From Carya illinoinensis (Eukaryota > Streptophyta > Magnoliopsida > Fagales > Juglandaceae), in NCBI RefSeq assembly GCF_018687715.1, contig NC_056765.1:7366501-7430500 (forward strand): 64,000 bases of DNA. Direction: 5' to 3'. Positions 43,651 through 55,649 of this stretch are shown in pieces. Positions within the stretch are counted from its first letter, which is position 1, and every line of letters begins with the position of its first letter. A program made the position numbers and the translations under genes. The notes beneath the pieces are model-generated. The model saw only the letters and a program-made list of their open reading frames with translations. It ran no database searches and was not told the origin of the DNA.

Positions 43651-45441
43651 ATTCAAATAATGGTCCACCTTACCAAATGGATTATTGGTTAAAAAATTCG
43701 GCGGGTACTGATAAGTACCACATCATTTTCAGTTTTTAAATTTCTAACTCAATCTTCTTTCTTTTTCAAACTTTTTGTATTTCGTTATTGACTTATAATT
43801 TTTAAAAGATTGGAGACTAACTTGAAAAAGAGAGGATTTGATTATATTTATAACAAACTTGGAAAAGATAGGAGATTGACTTAGAAATTTAGAAAGTGAA
43901 AAAGACGCTATAGTCATCGGTACCCACCGAATGCCATTCCAAGGTGGTGGCCATCAAGAGGCCTTCAATTCCATAGTGGTGGCCACGGCCTCCACTTTTT
44001 TATAGTTTTTTTTTTTTTTTAATTTCAAAATTAGAAATAAATATAATGATACTTTGATATTTAAAAAAGTCATTTTATGATATTTTTATAGATTTTTTTT
44101 GTTTTTTTAGATTTGAAAAAAAAAATTATTTTGTGTTTTTTCTTAAATAGAATCTAGTTATGGATAACCAGTTACATAACCAAATATGTAATCGGATCCG
44201 GTTTATCTTATCCTTACACCCAGATTCAATTCAGGTGGATAACCATCCAAATTCGTCTAGAATAAGAAGAAAAAAAAAAAAAAAAAAGGCTCGGCTTGGT
44301 TGCACACCCCTATCTATATATATTTTTGTGCTATTATAGTTTTTAACTTCTAACGATTAACAACTTATATTGCTTTATTAATGTGGTTACTATTAATTTT
44401 CATCGTTATAAATTTATTAAAAATTTTATATGCAGTTATTTTTACGCATTTTACTGATATGATTGATTGCATATTAAAAAAATTAACGCAACAAATCATA
44501 TTAATGGAATGCATAAATAATATATAAAGAAAAAATCTTCACAACCTCCCAACACCCCACATTTTTTTTTATTTTTATTATTTTATCTTTTATCAAATAT
44601 TTAATATATAAATAATGAATAAAATAATTAAATTAATTTAAAAATAATAAATTCAAAAAAAATATTAAAAAAATTAAAAAATTGAAAAAAGGTGGGGTGT
44701 TAGGGTGTTGGGAGGTTGTGTAGCAAAACCCATATAGAAAAGTGATTGTCTATAACAAAAATCTAGAAATATATATAGATAGGGGTGTGTCATCGGGCCA
44801 GATTTTTTTCTACCTCGTCCAGATCCTAAGAATTCGGAAGGTTATTCGCCCGAATTGAACCTGAGTGCTTAGGCATGATAAACCGGATCCGATTATAGAT
44901 CCGATTATGTAACTGGTTATCCATAACTGGATTTTATTTTAAAAAATGCAAAATAATTTTTTTATTTAAATCTCAACACAAAAAACAATTTTTTTAAATA
45001 TCAAAATATCATTATATTTATTTTTAATTTTGTAATTAAAAAAAAGAAGAAAAAAAACTAATAAAAGAGTGGAGGCCGTGGCCACCACTCTGGAATTAAA
45101 GGCCACTTGATGGCCACCACCTTGGAATGGTATTTGGTGGGTACTGATGACTAATGCGTATTTTTCAGTTTCTAAATTTCTAAGTCAATCTCCTATCTTT
45201 TCCAATTTATTATAAATATAATCAGATCCTCTCTTTTTCAAGTCAGTCTCCTATCTTTTAAAAAATTATAAGTCAATAACGAAATACAAAAAAAAAAAAA
45301 AAAAATTAAAAAAAAAAAAAAGAGAGAAAATTGAGTTAGAAATTTGAAAACTGAAAATGATGTGGCACTTAGCAGTACCCGCAAATTTTTTAACCAAAAA
45401 TCCACATCTTTAATTTTTTAAGATGGACCATTATTTGAATA
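43651..45441. repeat. Long inverted repeat, arms about 676 bp
   Basis: Left arm about 43651-44326, right arm about 44766-45441, in opposite orientation. The outer ends are 'TATTCAAATAATGGTCCA' and 'TGGACCATTATTTGAATA'. The inner ends are 'ACACCCCTATCTATATATAT' and 'ATATATATAGATAGGGGTGT'. Shared internal motifs include 'GGTGGTGGCCATCAAG', 'GTGGCCACGGCCTCCACT', 'AACCGGATCC' and 'TTATTGACTTATAATTTTT'. The spacer is about 440 bp. A single-arm version lies at 51480-51780 upstream of copy E. A transcript would fold into a long hairpin. Confidence 0.9.
44540..44721. mobile_element. Small MITE in the loop of the inverted repeat
   Basis: About 182 bp with terminal inverted repeats CACAACCTCCCAACA / TGTTGGGAGGTTGTG and an AT-rich centre. 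No ORF. The target duplication is unclear. Confidence 0.75.
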
Positions 45442-46160
45442 AAAATTTTATGTAAAGTAATGCTAGATATAAGTATGTGCCTTAGTTGTACGTAGTGCAA
45501 AATTTTTGCTAAAAGTGAACTCCATAAAAATAATTTATTTATTTTTTTAAAGTAGATCCGCTCGATCTTGCACAATTTCTTTCCCATAATATTTCATTCA
45601 TCATTCCCACAAAATTATATGCATTCTAGAGTTATTTTAGGACTAAAATTAGGATTCCCCAATCAATCCTTATTGTGTTGGACCCCTCACTTAAATATGA
45701 TATAAAAAAAGTCAAAACATCCATTCCATGCAGATTATACCGTGAGACAATGAATAGGACGTACGAACGGCCTTCACCATCCAAAGCCTCAAAGTTAGGC
45801 TCTATATATGATGTGAAAGGGTAAAACAGAATGAACTGATTACGATAGATTGTATTAAATGTCAACAGTCAATAGTATTATATGTTCAACCGTCAATAAT
45901 GTACAACAGATAGGGAATAAACGATTCCGTGATTAGGCCTAGTTTGTTTATACAAAACTTTTCGACCCATCTTATCTAATATCATCTCATTATTATAATT
46001 ATTTTAAATTTTATATAAAATAAAATAAATATTTTAATTTAATTTTTTAAATTCTAAAACAACAATAATATTAAAAAATATTTTTTAATAATATTTTTTT
46101 TAATTTTTAACTTTAATCATATCAACTCATCTCATCTCATTTATGAATATTAATTCTTGA
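45442..46160. other. 5' flank of copy D, distal part, with MITE
   Basis: No gene. The flank resumes in forward orientation after the inverted repeat, colinear with 52120-52650. It has 'AATGCTAGATATAAGTA', 'GTGAACTCCATAAAAATAAT' and 'AATGAATAGGACGTACGAAC'. The AT-rich MITE family copy at about 45936-46155 is in the opposite orientation to that at 7271. Confidence 0.7.
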
Positions 46161-47930
46161 AAACTTGTCTTTTAAATGATGTTTATGAATAAATGAACTG
46201 ATGACTAAAAGGAATAGAAAGGAAATGACTGAATGAATGAATAGAAATAAATAAATGTTTTATTGTATGAAAATACGTAACGACCATGATTGAATGAATT
46301 ATGGTATCAAAGGACATGACAGATTACAATACCTGGTAAGGAGTACTAGTAGTGCACCCAGTGCTACCCTCTAACTGAAAGGAATTCCCAACCTATGACC
46401 ATGGGCTAAATTTGGGTCTAAAAGATATCTAACCCCAACACACGGAGCGTAACAATTTGTATCAGTCAGAGAAAAAGTGAAAAGAATAAATGAATGCATA
46501 TATGTTTTAGTTTCTTTATGAATGAATATACAAGGTGTGGGAATATTTAATAAGAAAGGAAGACTTTTTTAAATAAAAACCTCACCTTGTATTACTTTCG
46601 AATGAAATGAATACTTATATAAAGTATGTAGAGAATGCATGATTAAAAATCTATATTATTATATTTTGACTGTATGAAGTAATACTTACTAAGTATTCAA
46701 CTCATTTTAATTTTTATATATGTCTAGGAAGAAGTGAGGAAGAAGCGTTAAGATAGACATGGCCCAATGGGCGAGTGACAAAAGTCTAGGTGGGTTTTTA
46801 TGTAACGTATAAAATGGTAATTTTGTAAAATGACTTTTATTTTAATTTAAAAATTTCCGCTACAAACTCTTTTTTATTTTTTATAATGAAATATTGTTCA
46901 TTTATTCATAAACGGACGTTATAACTCTATCATGAGAAATACAAGCCAACTACTAACTTTTCGAACCGTCCAGTATACAAATTTCTTTGTGACTGACATG
47001 ATCTTATACAGTACTGTGATAACCTCTCCAAACAAACCGTCTGAAAGACAACACTCTATCTTATAACACTATCTAAGACAACAACAAACGTCACACTCCT
47101 ATAGAGTGGAGAACATACTCTACGAACCCCTAATGCTTTTCATTTTGTGATTTTTTTTTTTTTTGTTTTTCTTTTTCCTAATACAACCTACAACAAAGTA
47201 AAAAAATAGAAAATATAAATACATGAAAAGCAGACAAACAAAGCATAAAATAGAGACCGACTTGGTGCTTGAGGGACACACGCCACCTTGGAGTATGATG
47301 GACAGTCTAGTCTAAAGCAACCTGTGGTCCTGGACTAAGAAAAGCCGAGCGTGGCGGCAGAAGAACACCTTTAACGGAGACACGTAGGATTCATGCTCCA
47401 ACTTTGGATTGAGTGTGTGATTCACGTGTAGCACCATTCGGCAAACTTTTTTATCCATCTAAAGGATCAACAGCTTGGAAATCCTACAGTGGAGCGCATA
47501 GTGGTTATTGGACGTCAAAGAGCACCAGATCGACCTTTTGCCATACTTTGCGTTGAAAAACAACAAAGAAAAAAAATGGAAAGAAAAACTAAAGAGGAAA
47601 GGGAAGAGAGATAAGGAAGGGTGAAGCTCCTCCCCCTTGCGCAGTTTCTAATCTAGGGGTTGGTTTCTAGAGAAAAGGAGGAGCCTCTCTCTCTAAAACT
47701 AGAGTCGGCTCTTAACTCTCTTTTAATTTATAGAGTAAATTTTATCTTAAAATTAGAACCTTTCATATATTGGGAAGGAAAGAGAAAAGTTTTAAAATAG
47801 TCAATAATTTTCGTCTCCTTTTCTAAAATCATTTTCTAAAGTTCTACCATAAAAACAAGCGTTACAAAAACTCTTTCAAAAAATAAGCCACCAATCATTT
47901 TTTAGAATAGTATCAACTAATATGTTGGGT
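46161..47930. other. Unassigned insertion-like block before copy E
   Basis: Host flank homology is lost from about 46180 and returns at about 47940. The block contains no recognisable protein. Features noted are a gene-poor AT-rich first half, a more complex second half (47270-47560), and a purine-rich stretch at 47570-47620. It could be a decayed LTR element, but no terminal repeats were found. Confidence 0.35.
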
Positions 47931-47939
47931 TTGTAAAAT

Positions 47940-48740
47940 TATTACTTCTAAATAAATTTTCTCTATTATTAAAAGTCTCTTAAAATGATTAAACCATATA
48001 AGATCATATATAAGAAGGGCATCATGCCATCATCCTTGCCCCAAATTTACTTGAACTCTAAGCACACTTCCAACTGACAATATTCCATGTCATGTTATAA
48101 TTTGGGCCTGGCGAGGCCCTTGGTTACACGCGTGTTGGCATTGCTCGTGCTGTGGCTTGCCAAGCTCCACTGTAATGGGATCAGCGTCTTCACTTTGTTC
48201 CCACCCACGAAAACAAAAGCCCATTGCATCATCGATCCTCGTTGCCGAACACCGACAAAGCTGGCCTTCCGAGGCGAGTGAGCGTGCACGAGAAAGATGG
48301 CAGAAGGGGCGGAGAGACTCTGGGGTCTTGGCGTACTCACACGAGAATTCTCGAAGAAAGGTGAGAACGAAAATGCCTTGAAATGCCTTAATTAATTTGA
48401 GGTTGTGTCTTTGCCAAAGTGTCCACATTATTTTTTGTGGTAACTGTGAAGTCATTACACGTCCCAAAATTGAAGTGATGGAGTCGTGAGAATTAACAAC
48501 AGATATAACATCATTCTTATTCAGAAATCCACAACTATTTCACAAGTTTTATGCAATGAGAAGTTGTAAGAATGAACAACTTTACTTCGTACTCCAGAGT
48601 CTGCCTGCTGTCACATGAGGCAAGACAATTTTCCATTACAGAAGTTACTACTTATTAAACAGAAACAAAGCAGGATCCGTGGATTTTATTTTCTATTTCC
48701 TTGTAGATTTGAACCAACCCAATCAGGAGGCATATAGAGC
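47940..48740. other. 3' flank of CYP714 copy E
   Basis: Colinear with 31985-32818 and 20319-20921. It contains the 3' UTR region of the intact gene. No separate gene is supported. Confidence 0.75.
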
Positions 48741-50997
48741 TTACAACTTCTTCACCAAGAGATGTACTCCATTTTTAGGTTCTATGATGATCCTAATAGC
48801 AGGTGCATGGCTGTACGTTGGGGAGGGGGAGAACGAGAAGTTGGAGAGAAGTACTGCTATCACTATCTTGAGTTCCATCATGGCTAAGTGTTGTCCAGCA
48901 CACACGCGGGGCCCAAATCCAAATGGCATGTACAAGTGCGGATGACTACAAGCACCCTTAATTCCATTTGCAAATCTAGCTGGGTTGAACTTTAAGGCAT
49001 CCGATCCCCATATTTCTGGATCAGTATGCGATATCATCGGCACTGTCCAAACGTTGACACCCTTGGGGATATTAATGTTCCCCAACTTCATGTCATTCAA
49101 GGCCTCCCTAGGCACCACGGGGGCAGGTGGATAAAGACGTAACGATTCATGTATCACCATCGTTAGCTGCATATCCAAATTGAATTGTGTAATCAGAAAT
49201 GCATTCTCTATTCGTTGTGCTAATGGATTCAGATACGGTTTGCACACAGAGTAATTATTAATTAGAAATCTCAAAATACATATGTGATTCTTATTTCATA
49301 TCATAGGATGTTATATTACTTCAAATTTTAATGATTACCTGTTTCATCTTACGAAGCATATCCGCATCGAGTGTACTACCTTGGCAAATGTCGAGAACCT
49401 CAGCACGGACACGGGCTTGCCATTCTTGATTTGAAGCTAAAAGCATGAGGCACCATGTGGCAGAAGCTGCAGTGCTCTCGTACCCAGCCATGTATATGTT
49501 CTTGCAGTTGTCAACAATGAAACTTTCGGTAGCCTCCTGGCTTAGGCCACTGTTCTTAGCTCCCTCAAGAACCATATGCAGGAAATCCTTCTCATGATCA
49601 GAGGCTTTTTGTCTCTCCTTTACTACCTCTAGTATCAAATTACGGACTTCCTTTTGTAACCTCCATCCTTCCCTATTGCTTCTCGTAGGAAGGTACCTGT
49701 AACATGTAAAGTGGATATGCCAAGATATTGCTTTAAATGGTTTTGTAAGGAATGATATAATTTTAGAAATATCATCATTTTACCTTAAGCCAGGTATGCC
49801 AATGGACAAACCCATCATGGACATGACCCCCATTAGAGCTCTTAGTTTTAGGAAAATCTTTTCCCCTTGCACATAGTTGCTGCCAAAACAGGCCCTTGCG
49901 ATAACATCACCAGAGAAACTTCTCATGTAATCGTCGATGTGTATGTCTGCAGTTCCACCCTCAGTCTCAATCCTACTCCTCCATGAGTTTAGCAGTGGTG
50001 TGGTCGACTCGATAATTAAGTTTATCATTCCCTGCATGGGTTTAAAATCACAATCTACTTGTGTGTATGTGAATTAAAATTTGTGAGATTTACAAAAACA
50101 AATATTATAAAAATAAGTTTACCAACTGACATAATTTTAAGTCTATGTCAAATTTATTTTATAAGAAAAAATTATGCTCCAATTTAATTTTTTGTATTAA
50201 GTAATGTTAGTTTATAAACTTATTTTTATAAAATCTTTTTTTTTAGATTAAGAACTTTCTTGTATCAATTACCTACTAATTCGGGAGGCAACCAATATTT
50301 ATATTTAATGTTTGCTCAAATATACCTTGACCTTCTCCATGTAAAACTCAGGAGCAAGGATTTTGCTCTGCCTGGCCCATATAGCCCCATTTGAAGTGAT
50401 AATGCCCTGACCAAGCAAAGGACCAAGCTCTTCTTGTTGTTCCGCTGGTTTCCCAAAGTCCAAGGATGTGCATGTGGTTAGCTCTCTCAAAATGCCAGGT
50501 TCGTTTATGAATATTTTTGGTGTGATACCCAGAGAAATCACAAATAAATCACCTGTTTAAACATAAAACATACAGCAAATAAAAGAGCTTATAACTTCTG
50601 CATGTTTGGCAACTATCAATCTTCTTTTATAACACGAGATCGAACTGAGAATTTGAGATAAATATATAGGATATAAGTGCAAGATGATGGTAGACACACC
50701 ATATTGTTTCCTCCATTGCTCAAAGAATGGAAAGATGAGAGCAGCACAGTTATGGGAGACGGGTATTTCTCCGACGGGAGCCGTAACTGTGGTGGATAGG
50801 GCCTTCTTTATCTCCCAAATATTTCCAAGTAGCAAAGTCGGCGGTGGTCCGGTGATGCCTTGCTTTCTCAGTGCAGATCGAAGCCTGTCAGGCTTCACCA
50901 CAAGCGCATTATACAGGCGTACAAACAGTCCGACGAAACCAAGAATTGCAACGGCAATGAATATCTTTGCTGCATCAAACTTGAGCTGATCCTCCAT
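48741..50997 (-). CDS. CYP714: CYP714-family cytochrome P450, copy E (intact)
   Basis: Five exons on the minus strand: 50700-50997, 50326-50552, 49784-50031, 49339-49696 and 48741-49166, all with GT-AG introns (147, 294, 87 and 172 bp). They join to 518 codons with no stop. The start at 50997 matches the other copies; an in-frame ATG lies further upstream at 51081. Domains: N-terminal ER anchor (about residues 8-28), hinge 'GITGPPPTLLLGN' (about 51-63), I-helix oxygen-binding AGYEST (328-333), ExxR (E384, R387), 'FNPARF' (437-442), and heme loop PFGFGPRVCAG (458-468) with Cys466 as the thiolate ligand. Length is normal for CYP714 (CYP72 clan). Family members oxidise gibberellins or, in CYP714E, triterpenoid C-23; which applies here is not visible. 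Neighbours are its own broken paralogues. Assignment to P450 is certain; CYP714 is from motif recall. Confidence 0.93.
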
Positions 50998-51080
50998 GGC
51001 CCTAGTCTTCTGTCTTCCACCTTTCACGTACGTAGAAATGAGCTTGGTTGGCTTGGTTTGTTTCCCCATACATACGTACA

Positions 51081-51088
51081 TATATAAT
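51081..51088 (-). promoter_or_regulatory. Candidate TATA box of copy E
   Basis: TATATA on the minus strand about 84 bp upstream of the ATG at 50997, in the same relative place as in copy B. Confidence 0.55.
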
Positions 51089-52990
51089 GAGTTTGGTCAA
51101 ACCTGAACTCTTTCATGATCCTTGAATTGTTGGATTAAATTTTGGATTAATTGATCTGTTTGACTCTTTGAATTAAGAGGAAATAAAAAATAAAAAAAGC
51201 ATTGTATAGTAAATACATCCGATGGTCCATATAAAGAAGACAGACATATTATATATATATATATATATAGTTTTGAATATTAATGTTGGTGCATCGATCT
51301 ACGTCGTCCATCAGTAATTCTGCATGGATAATATATTAAATGCAATAATATCTACATGATATCTGTTCTTTCTCTGTAGAGAAACTGATCGACCATTGAA
51401 TTCAATGCAAATAGCAATTAAGATGTCTTGCATTCTACTTGACCTGCCAATACACATAATTTTCTTGCCCCTTCAAATAATGGCCCACCTTAAAAAATTA
51501 AAGATGTGGATTATTAGTTGAAAATTTCTAAGGCAATCTTCTCTTTTTTTTCGTTATTGACTTATAATTTTTTTTAAAAAGAGGAGATTAGTGATTTCGA
51601 AAAGAGAAAATCTGATTATATTTACAAAAAAAAGTTTGAAAAGAGAGAAGATTGACTTAGAAATTTAAAAATTGGAAAAGTCAAGTAGTCGTCAGGACCA
51701 CCGAATGCCATTCCAAGGTGGTGGCTATCAAAAAGGCCTTTAATTTCAGGTCCAGTTGCACGACCCCATCTACATATAATATGTCTATGCTATTATAGTT
51801 TTCAACTTCTAACGATTAACAACTTATATATATAGCTTCATTAAATGTGGTTACTATTAATGTCCATAGTTATAAACTTATCAAAAATTCTATGCATGTA
51901 TAGTCACTTTTACTCTATTTTTTACGCACTTCACTGATATAATTAGTTATATATTTAAAAAAATTAATACAGTCAATCACATCAATATAATATGTAATGA
52001 GTATATAAAAATGATTGTATGTAGCAAAACTCCTTATTATAAATACTATTGTGTCCTTGGAAGTCTTGGAGAGTGTCTCTTTTTCTTTGCTATATATTCT
52101 TATAATTAAATGAAGAAATGCTAGATATAAGTAGCCTTAGTTGTACCTAGTGTAAGCCTTTTGTTAAAAAGTGAACTCCATAAAAATAATTCATTTTGTT
52201 TTTTTTAAGTAGATCTGCTCTTGCACAATTTCTTTCCCATATTTTATTCATCATTCCCACAAAATTATCTACATTCTAGAGTTATTTTAGGAGTAAAATT
52301 ACTATTCCCCAATCAATTTTTGGCGCGGCATGATTAGAATAGTAAGATGGGTGGCCGCCTCGTAGAAAATCCTTATAGTGTTGCACCCATCACTTAAATA
52401 CGATATAAAAAAGTCTCAAAACATCCATTCCATGATTATAACGTTATAGAGACAATGAATAGGACGTACGAACCTTCACCAATCAAAGACTCAAATTTTT
52501 TTTGATAGAAAAGACTCAAAGTTAGGCTCTATATATCACGTCAAAAAGTAAAACAGATTATGGTAGATTGTATTATATGTTCGGCAGTCAATAGTATCAT
52601 ATGTTCAACAGTCAATAATGTACAACAAATCAGGGCTTAAATAATTCCCATGATTAGGACTCGTCTGTTTTTATAAAACAGAGCCATAACTTATGGGGTC
52701 TGCTGATTTGACGGATCGGAGCATATGTGGGCGTGGCATGATCTATATATGGGATGACAAATGGTGTACCGTGTACGTATCAACTTGCCCCTTCAAGCAC
52801 AATGGGAGAGAGCCGATGGTGAGCCAATGAGCTTGTCATGCACGTAAAGGAGAAACTTTGGACCCTGATTAGAGGTTTGGTAAGCACGTTTACATATTGG
52901 TCCTTTTCAGAAATGAATATTCGAGCATGCACTAAAAAAAATAGATTTTTACGATTAATTTATTGCAACGAAAAAACTATTAGCAACTAG
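51089..52990. other. 5' flank of CYP714 copy E
   Basis: No gene. It contains a single diverged copy (51480-51780) of the arm that forms the palindrome upstream of copy D, an (AT)n tract at about 51250-51268, and distal flank shared with 45450-45900. Just before the retroelement lies an insert of about 60 bp starting 'CACTAAAAAAAATAGATTTT' that is absent at 56330. It resembles a CACTA-type terminus. Confidence 0.65.
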
Positions 52991-54216
52991 CTCTCTCTCT
53001 CATTTTGATATTTCAAAACTCAAAGCATTCATCCCTTTGCGCGAAGGGAAACTCAGAGCCGTCCCTTTGGGGAGGTGGGAGCCTCGGCTCCCTCCTCCCT
53101 CCCTCCCTCTTTCGTTTTTGTTCTTCTAGTTAGTAGTTTTTTCTGCTTTGTCTAGTTTTGAGAATAAGGTTGATCGGTGATGGACTGCGTTGATGGCGTG
53201 ACGCCGTGGCTCATCCATCTATCTCTCCCTCTTTCTGGTTGTAAACAGAGGTGAAATGCAAAGGGGACGGAGAAAGAAAGGGATGCATGACCCCTGTTTC
53301 GGAAAGGGGAGGTTGTTTTTTCTAAGTCGGTTGCTCCCAGTCGGTTGTTCTCGCTGTAAATGCTATGTTTTCAGAGCATAAAACAGAAGATTAGGTCCTC
53401 TTGCAGACGTGGAAGTTACCGAAAGGTAACGACGGCCTTTAGAGTGGCGGTATGCGATGCAGGGTGGGATGGGTCTCAGCGGGTGAGGTGCGAAAATGTT
53501 TTACTTGTGGATGTGCAGAAACCAGTGCTCCGGCCGAAGTGCAGTTCCTGTGAACCACGACGGAAGCCAGTGCTTGTGCGCTGGTGATCTCGTTGAGGGA
53601 AGGGAGGCGACGACAGATTAAAGAGGAAACCCTAATGTGCCTTCATGCAACCAAACGTGATCCAGGGGCTTTTGTTTATATGGGCCAGACGTGATCCACG
53701 GGCCTATCGTTTAATGGGCCAGACGTGGTCCATGGGATTTGGTGTTTATTGGACCCATTTGTTTTTGATTTAGAATGGATTATGTATTTTGTTTTTTAAG
53801 CACTTTATTTGTTTTATTTTATAAAAAAAAAAATAGGCTATTGGACTTGAGGTCCATAGCAGTAAAGTCCCACTCCTCTTTAGGAGGAATGTGGGTGACT
53901 ATCTCACTCCTCCATTGGAAGAAGGTGAGTGTTTGTACTCCTCCTCCTTGAAAGGATGGAGCGTGTTAGTATCTCTCTTTTTCGGAAGAGAGATCGTTTC
54001 AGTTCTGTTTGTTTAAACAGAGCGCTTTCTCAGTTTGACTGTAGTCAAGAGAGAGTATGTAGAAGTTAAGACAATGTCCGCCATAAAGAAATTTATAGGC
54101 GGAAGAGCCCCTCACAGTTGAGCAGTTTGGCTAGTAATTTGGGTTTTCCTGTATTATTTAGTCACAGTTGTAACTTCGGTTTTATTGAATGAAATAAAGT
54201 CTATTTCAAAAAAAAG
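52991..54216 (+). mobile_element. Poly(A) retroelement, 1,226 bp
   Basis: Bounded by a 17-bp duplication AAACTATTAGCAACTAG (52974-52990 and 54217-54233) and ending in an A-tract. Its last 150 bp or so are related to 26277-26775, so both belong to one family of 5'-truncated or non-autonomous non-LTR elements. It is GC-richer than the surroundings. An open + frame at 53360-53587 has no recognisable domain. It contains a 34-bp repeat (53648-53755, 'GGGCCAGACGTG.TCCA.GGG'). Confidence 0.88.
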
Positions 54217-54233
54217 AAACTATTAGCAACTAG

Positions 54234-55640
54234 GTGCAATTGCCTATTATGGTAATTTGACCATTCGCCCTTTGAAACAAGAAGAATGATCTCTTCACAT
54301 TATGCATTAATAGAATGAATTTGGAAAGGTAGACTCTGCCTCAAGAGCTACACATTCACCAAGAAAATGAAAACCGACGCTTGATAATATCGTCACATCG
54401 TAATGTTGGTGGTTGTGAGAGAAGAATTCAAGGTTCTTGTAGAAGTTCTTATAACCATATAAAACTTGTTGTGGAATTTTCTAGAGCCTATATTCAATTT
54501 TGGTGTTTGAACGAGCAATATTTCATTGTTTTTGAAGTTCTAAGGGATGAGATTATTTTCAAAATAAATAAGATATCTACAAATATTACAATGATGATCA
54601 TAAATTGACTTTGCCGTATGAGCATCAAAGAAAACTTGTAGATGGGATAATGAATTGCGAGTAATTAGAAGCATGAGAGGAAGTGAATTTCAGATAGTCT
54701 GAAGGATTGGCTTACTGGGAATCTAATGATGATTACTAGCAGGACGCTACATGCGAGTCTAAAACAAAAACCCAAAAGACAATCCTTAATCAAAAGTCCA
54801 ACCTAAATATGATACAAGAGATCATGAATATCCAAACTTGCAAAGGTGTTTCATTTTCTTTGCACGGCCATTATGACAGAATTTTGCCAGCATCAAATAA
54901 TCCAACATTCTTCTTTTTAATAGCTATATTTATTTTCTCGAAATTTATACACTTTTTAACAGTCTTTCAAAGAATAATTGGTTTGGTTAATAGAGATAGT
55001 AAACAAGAATTTGGATTGATATTATCCATCTTTATGTGGCCCTGCAACAAAAACTCCTATGCTGGACAAATGAAATCTTTATGAATGACGAAATTACTGA
55101 AGTTTCTCTAATTGAAGATTTATTGGCTACTTAATCTATGTGGATCCACATATTGGATGGATGTGTTTGGAAAACTTTCAAAGCTGAAAGAGCTGTAAGT
55201 TGTGCTAACATGGAACAATTCTTTTCCACCTTTCGTCTGTTTTAAATGGATGTGTATTGCATTATCTTATTTGTAGCCATTAGAGGAAAACTTTCAAAGC
55301 TGAAAGAGTTATAAGTGTTGCTAACATGATTCAATTTGTCTAACTTTTTCACCTTTATCTGTTTTTAAAAGGATATTGCTTTCTCTTGCTTGCAGGCATT
55401 TGGTGAAAATATTTGGAATTGTATTTGGCATGGAGCCCGTGAGGTGAGGGAAAAAAGAATTTGGGATTATATTTTGCATTTGCCTTTGAGCTTGGGTTTG
55501 GTTGTGATTTCTCTTTGATAAGCAAAGCTTATCATACAAACCAATACCATTGTTTTTTTTTCCCCCTAGTTGTAAGGAATTGTAGACACTTAGACAAGGA
55601 CATTTAAGATTTATGTTGTTCTGCAGATTTATTGTAAGGA
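54234..55640. repeat. Distal 5' flank of copy E, first copy
   Basis: Non-coding. 54234-54810 is colinear with 56330-56590 plus 57490-57860 and with copy B at 27690-28230 ('TTCGCCCTTTGAAACAAGA', 'AGGACGCTACATGCG'). 54820-55640 is different, unassigned sequence with the near-direct repeat 'GAAAACTTTCAAAGCTGAAA' at about 55170 and 55290. Confidence 0.65.
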
Positions 55641-55649
55641 ATTTTTCAG

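Noticed and set aside
48090..48467. Minus-strand ORF similar to one at 32305-32523, looking like a conserved small gene
   Set aside because: The resemblance is from duplicated 3' flank DNA. Indels shift the frame between copies, and copy B has no equivalent ORF.
53360..53587. ORF of 75 codons in the 1.2-kb poly(A) element
   Set aside because: No recognisable domain, no partner in the related insert, and GC-rich sequence opens frames by chance.
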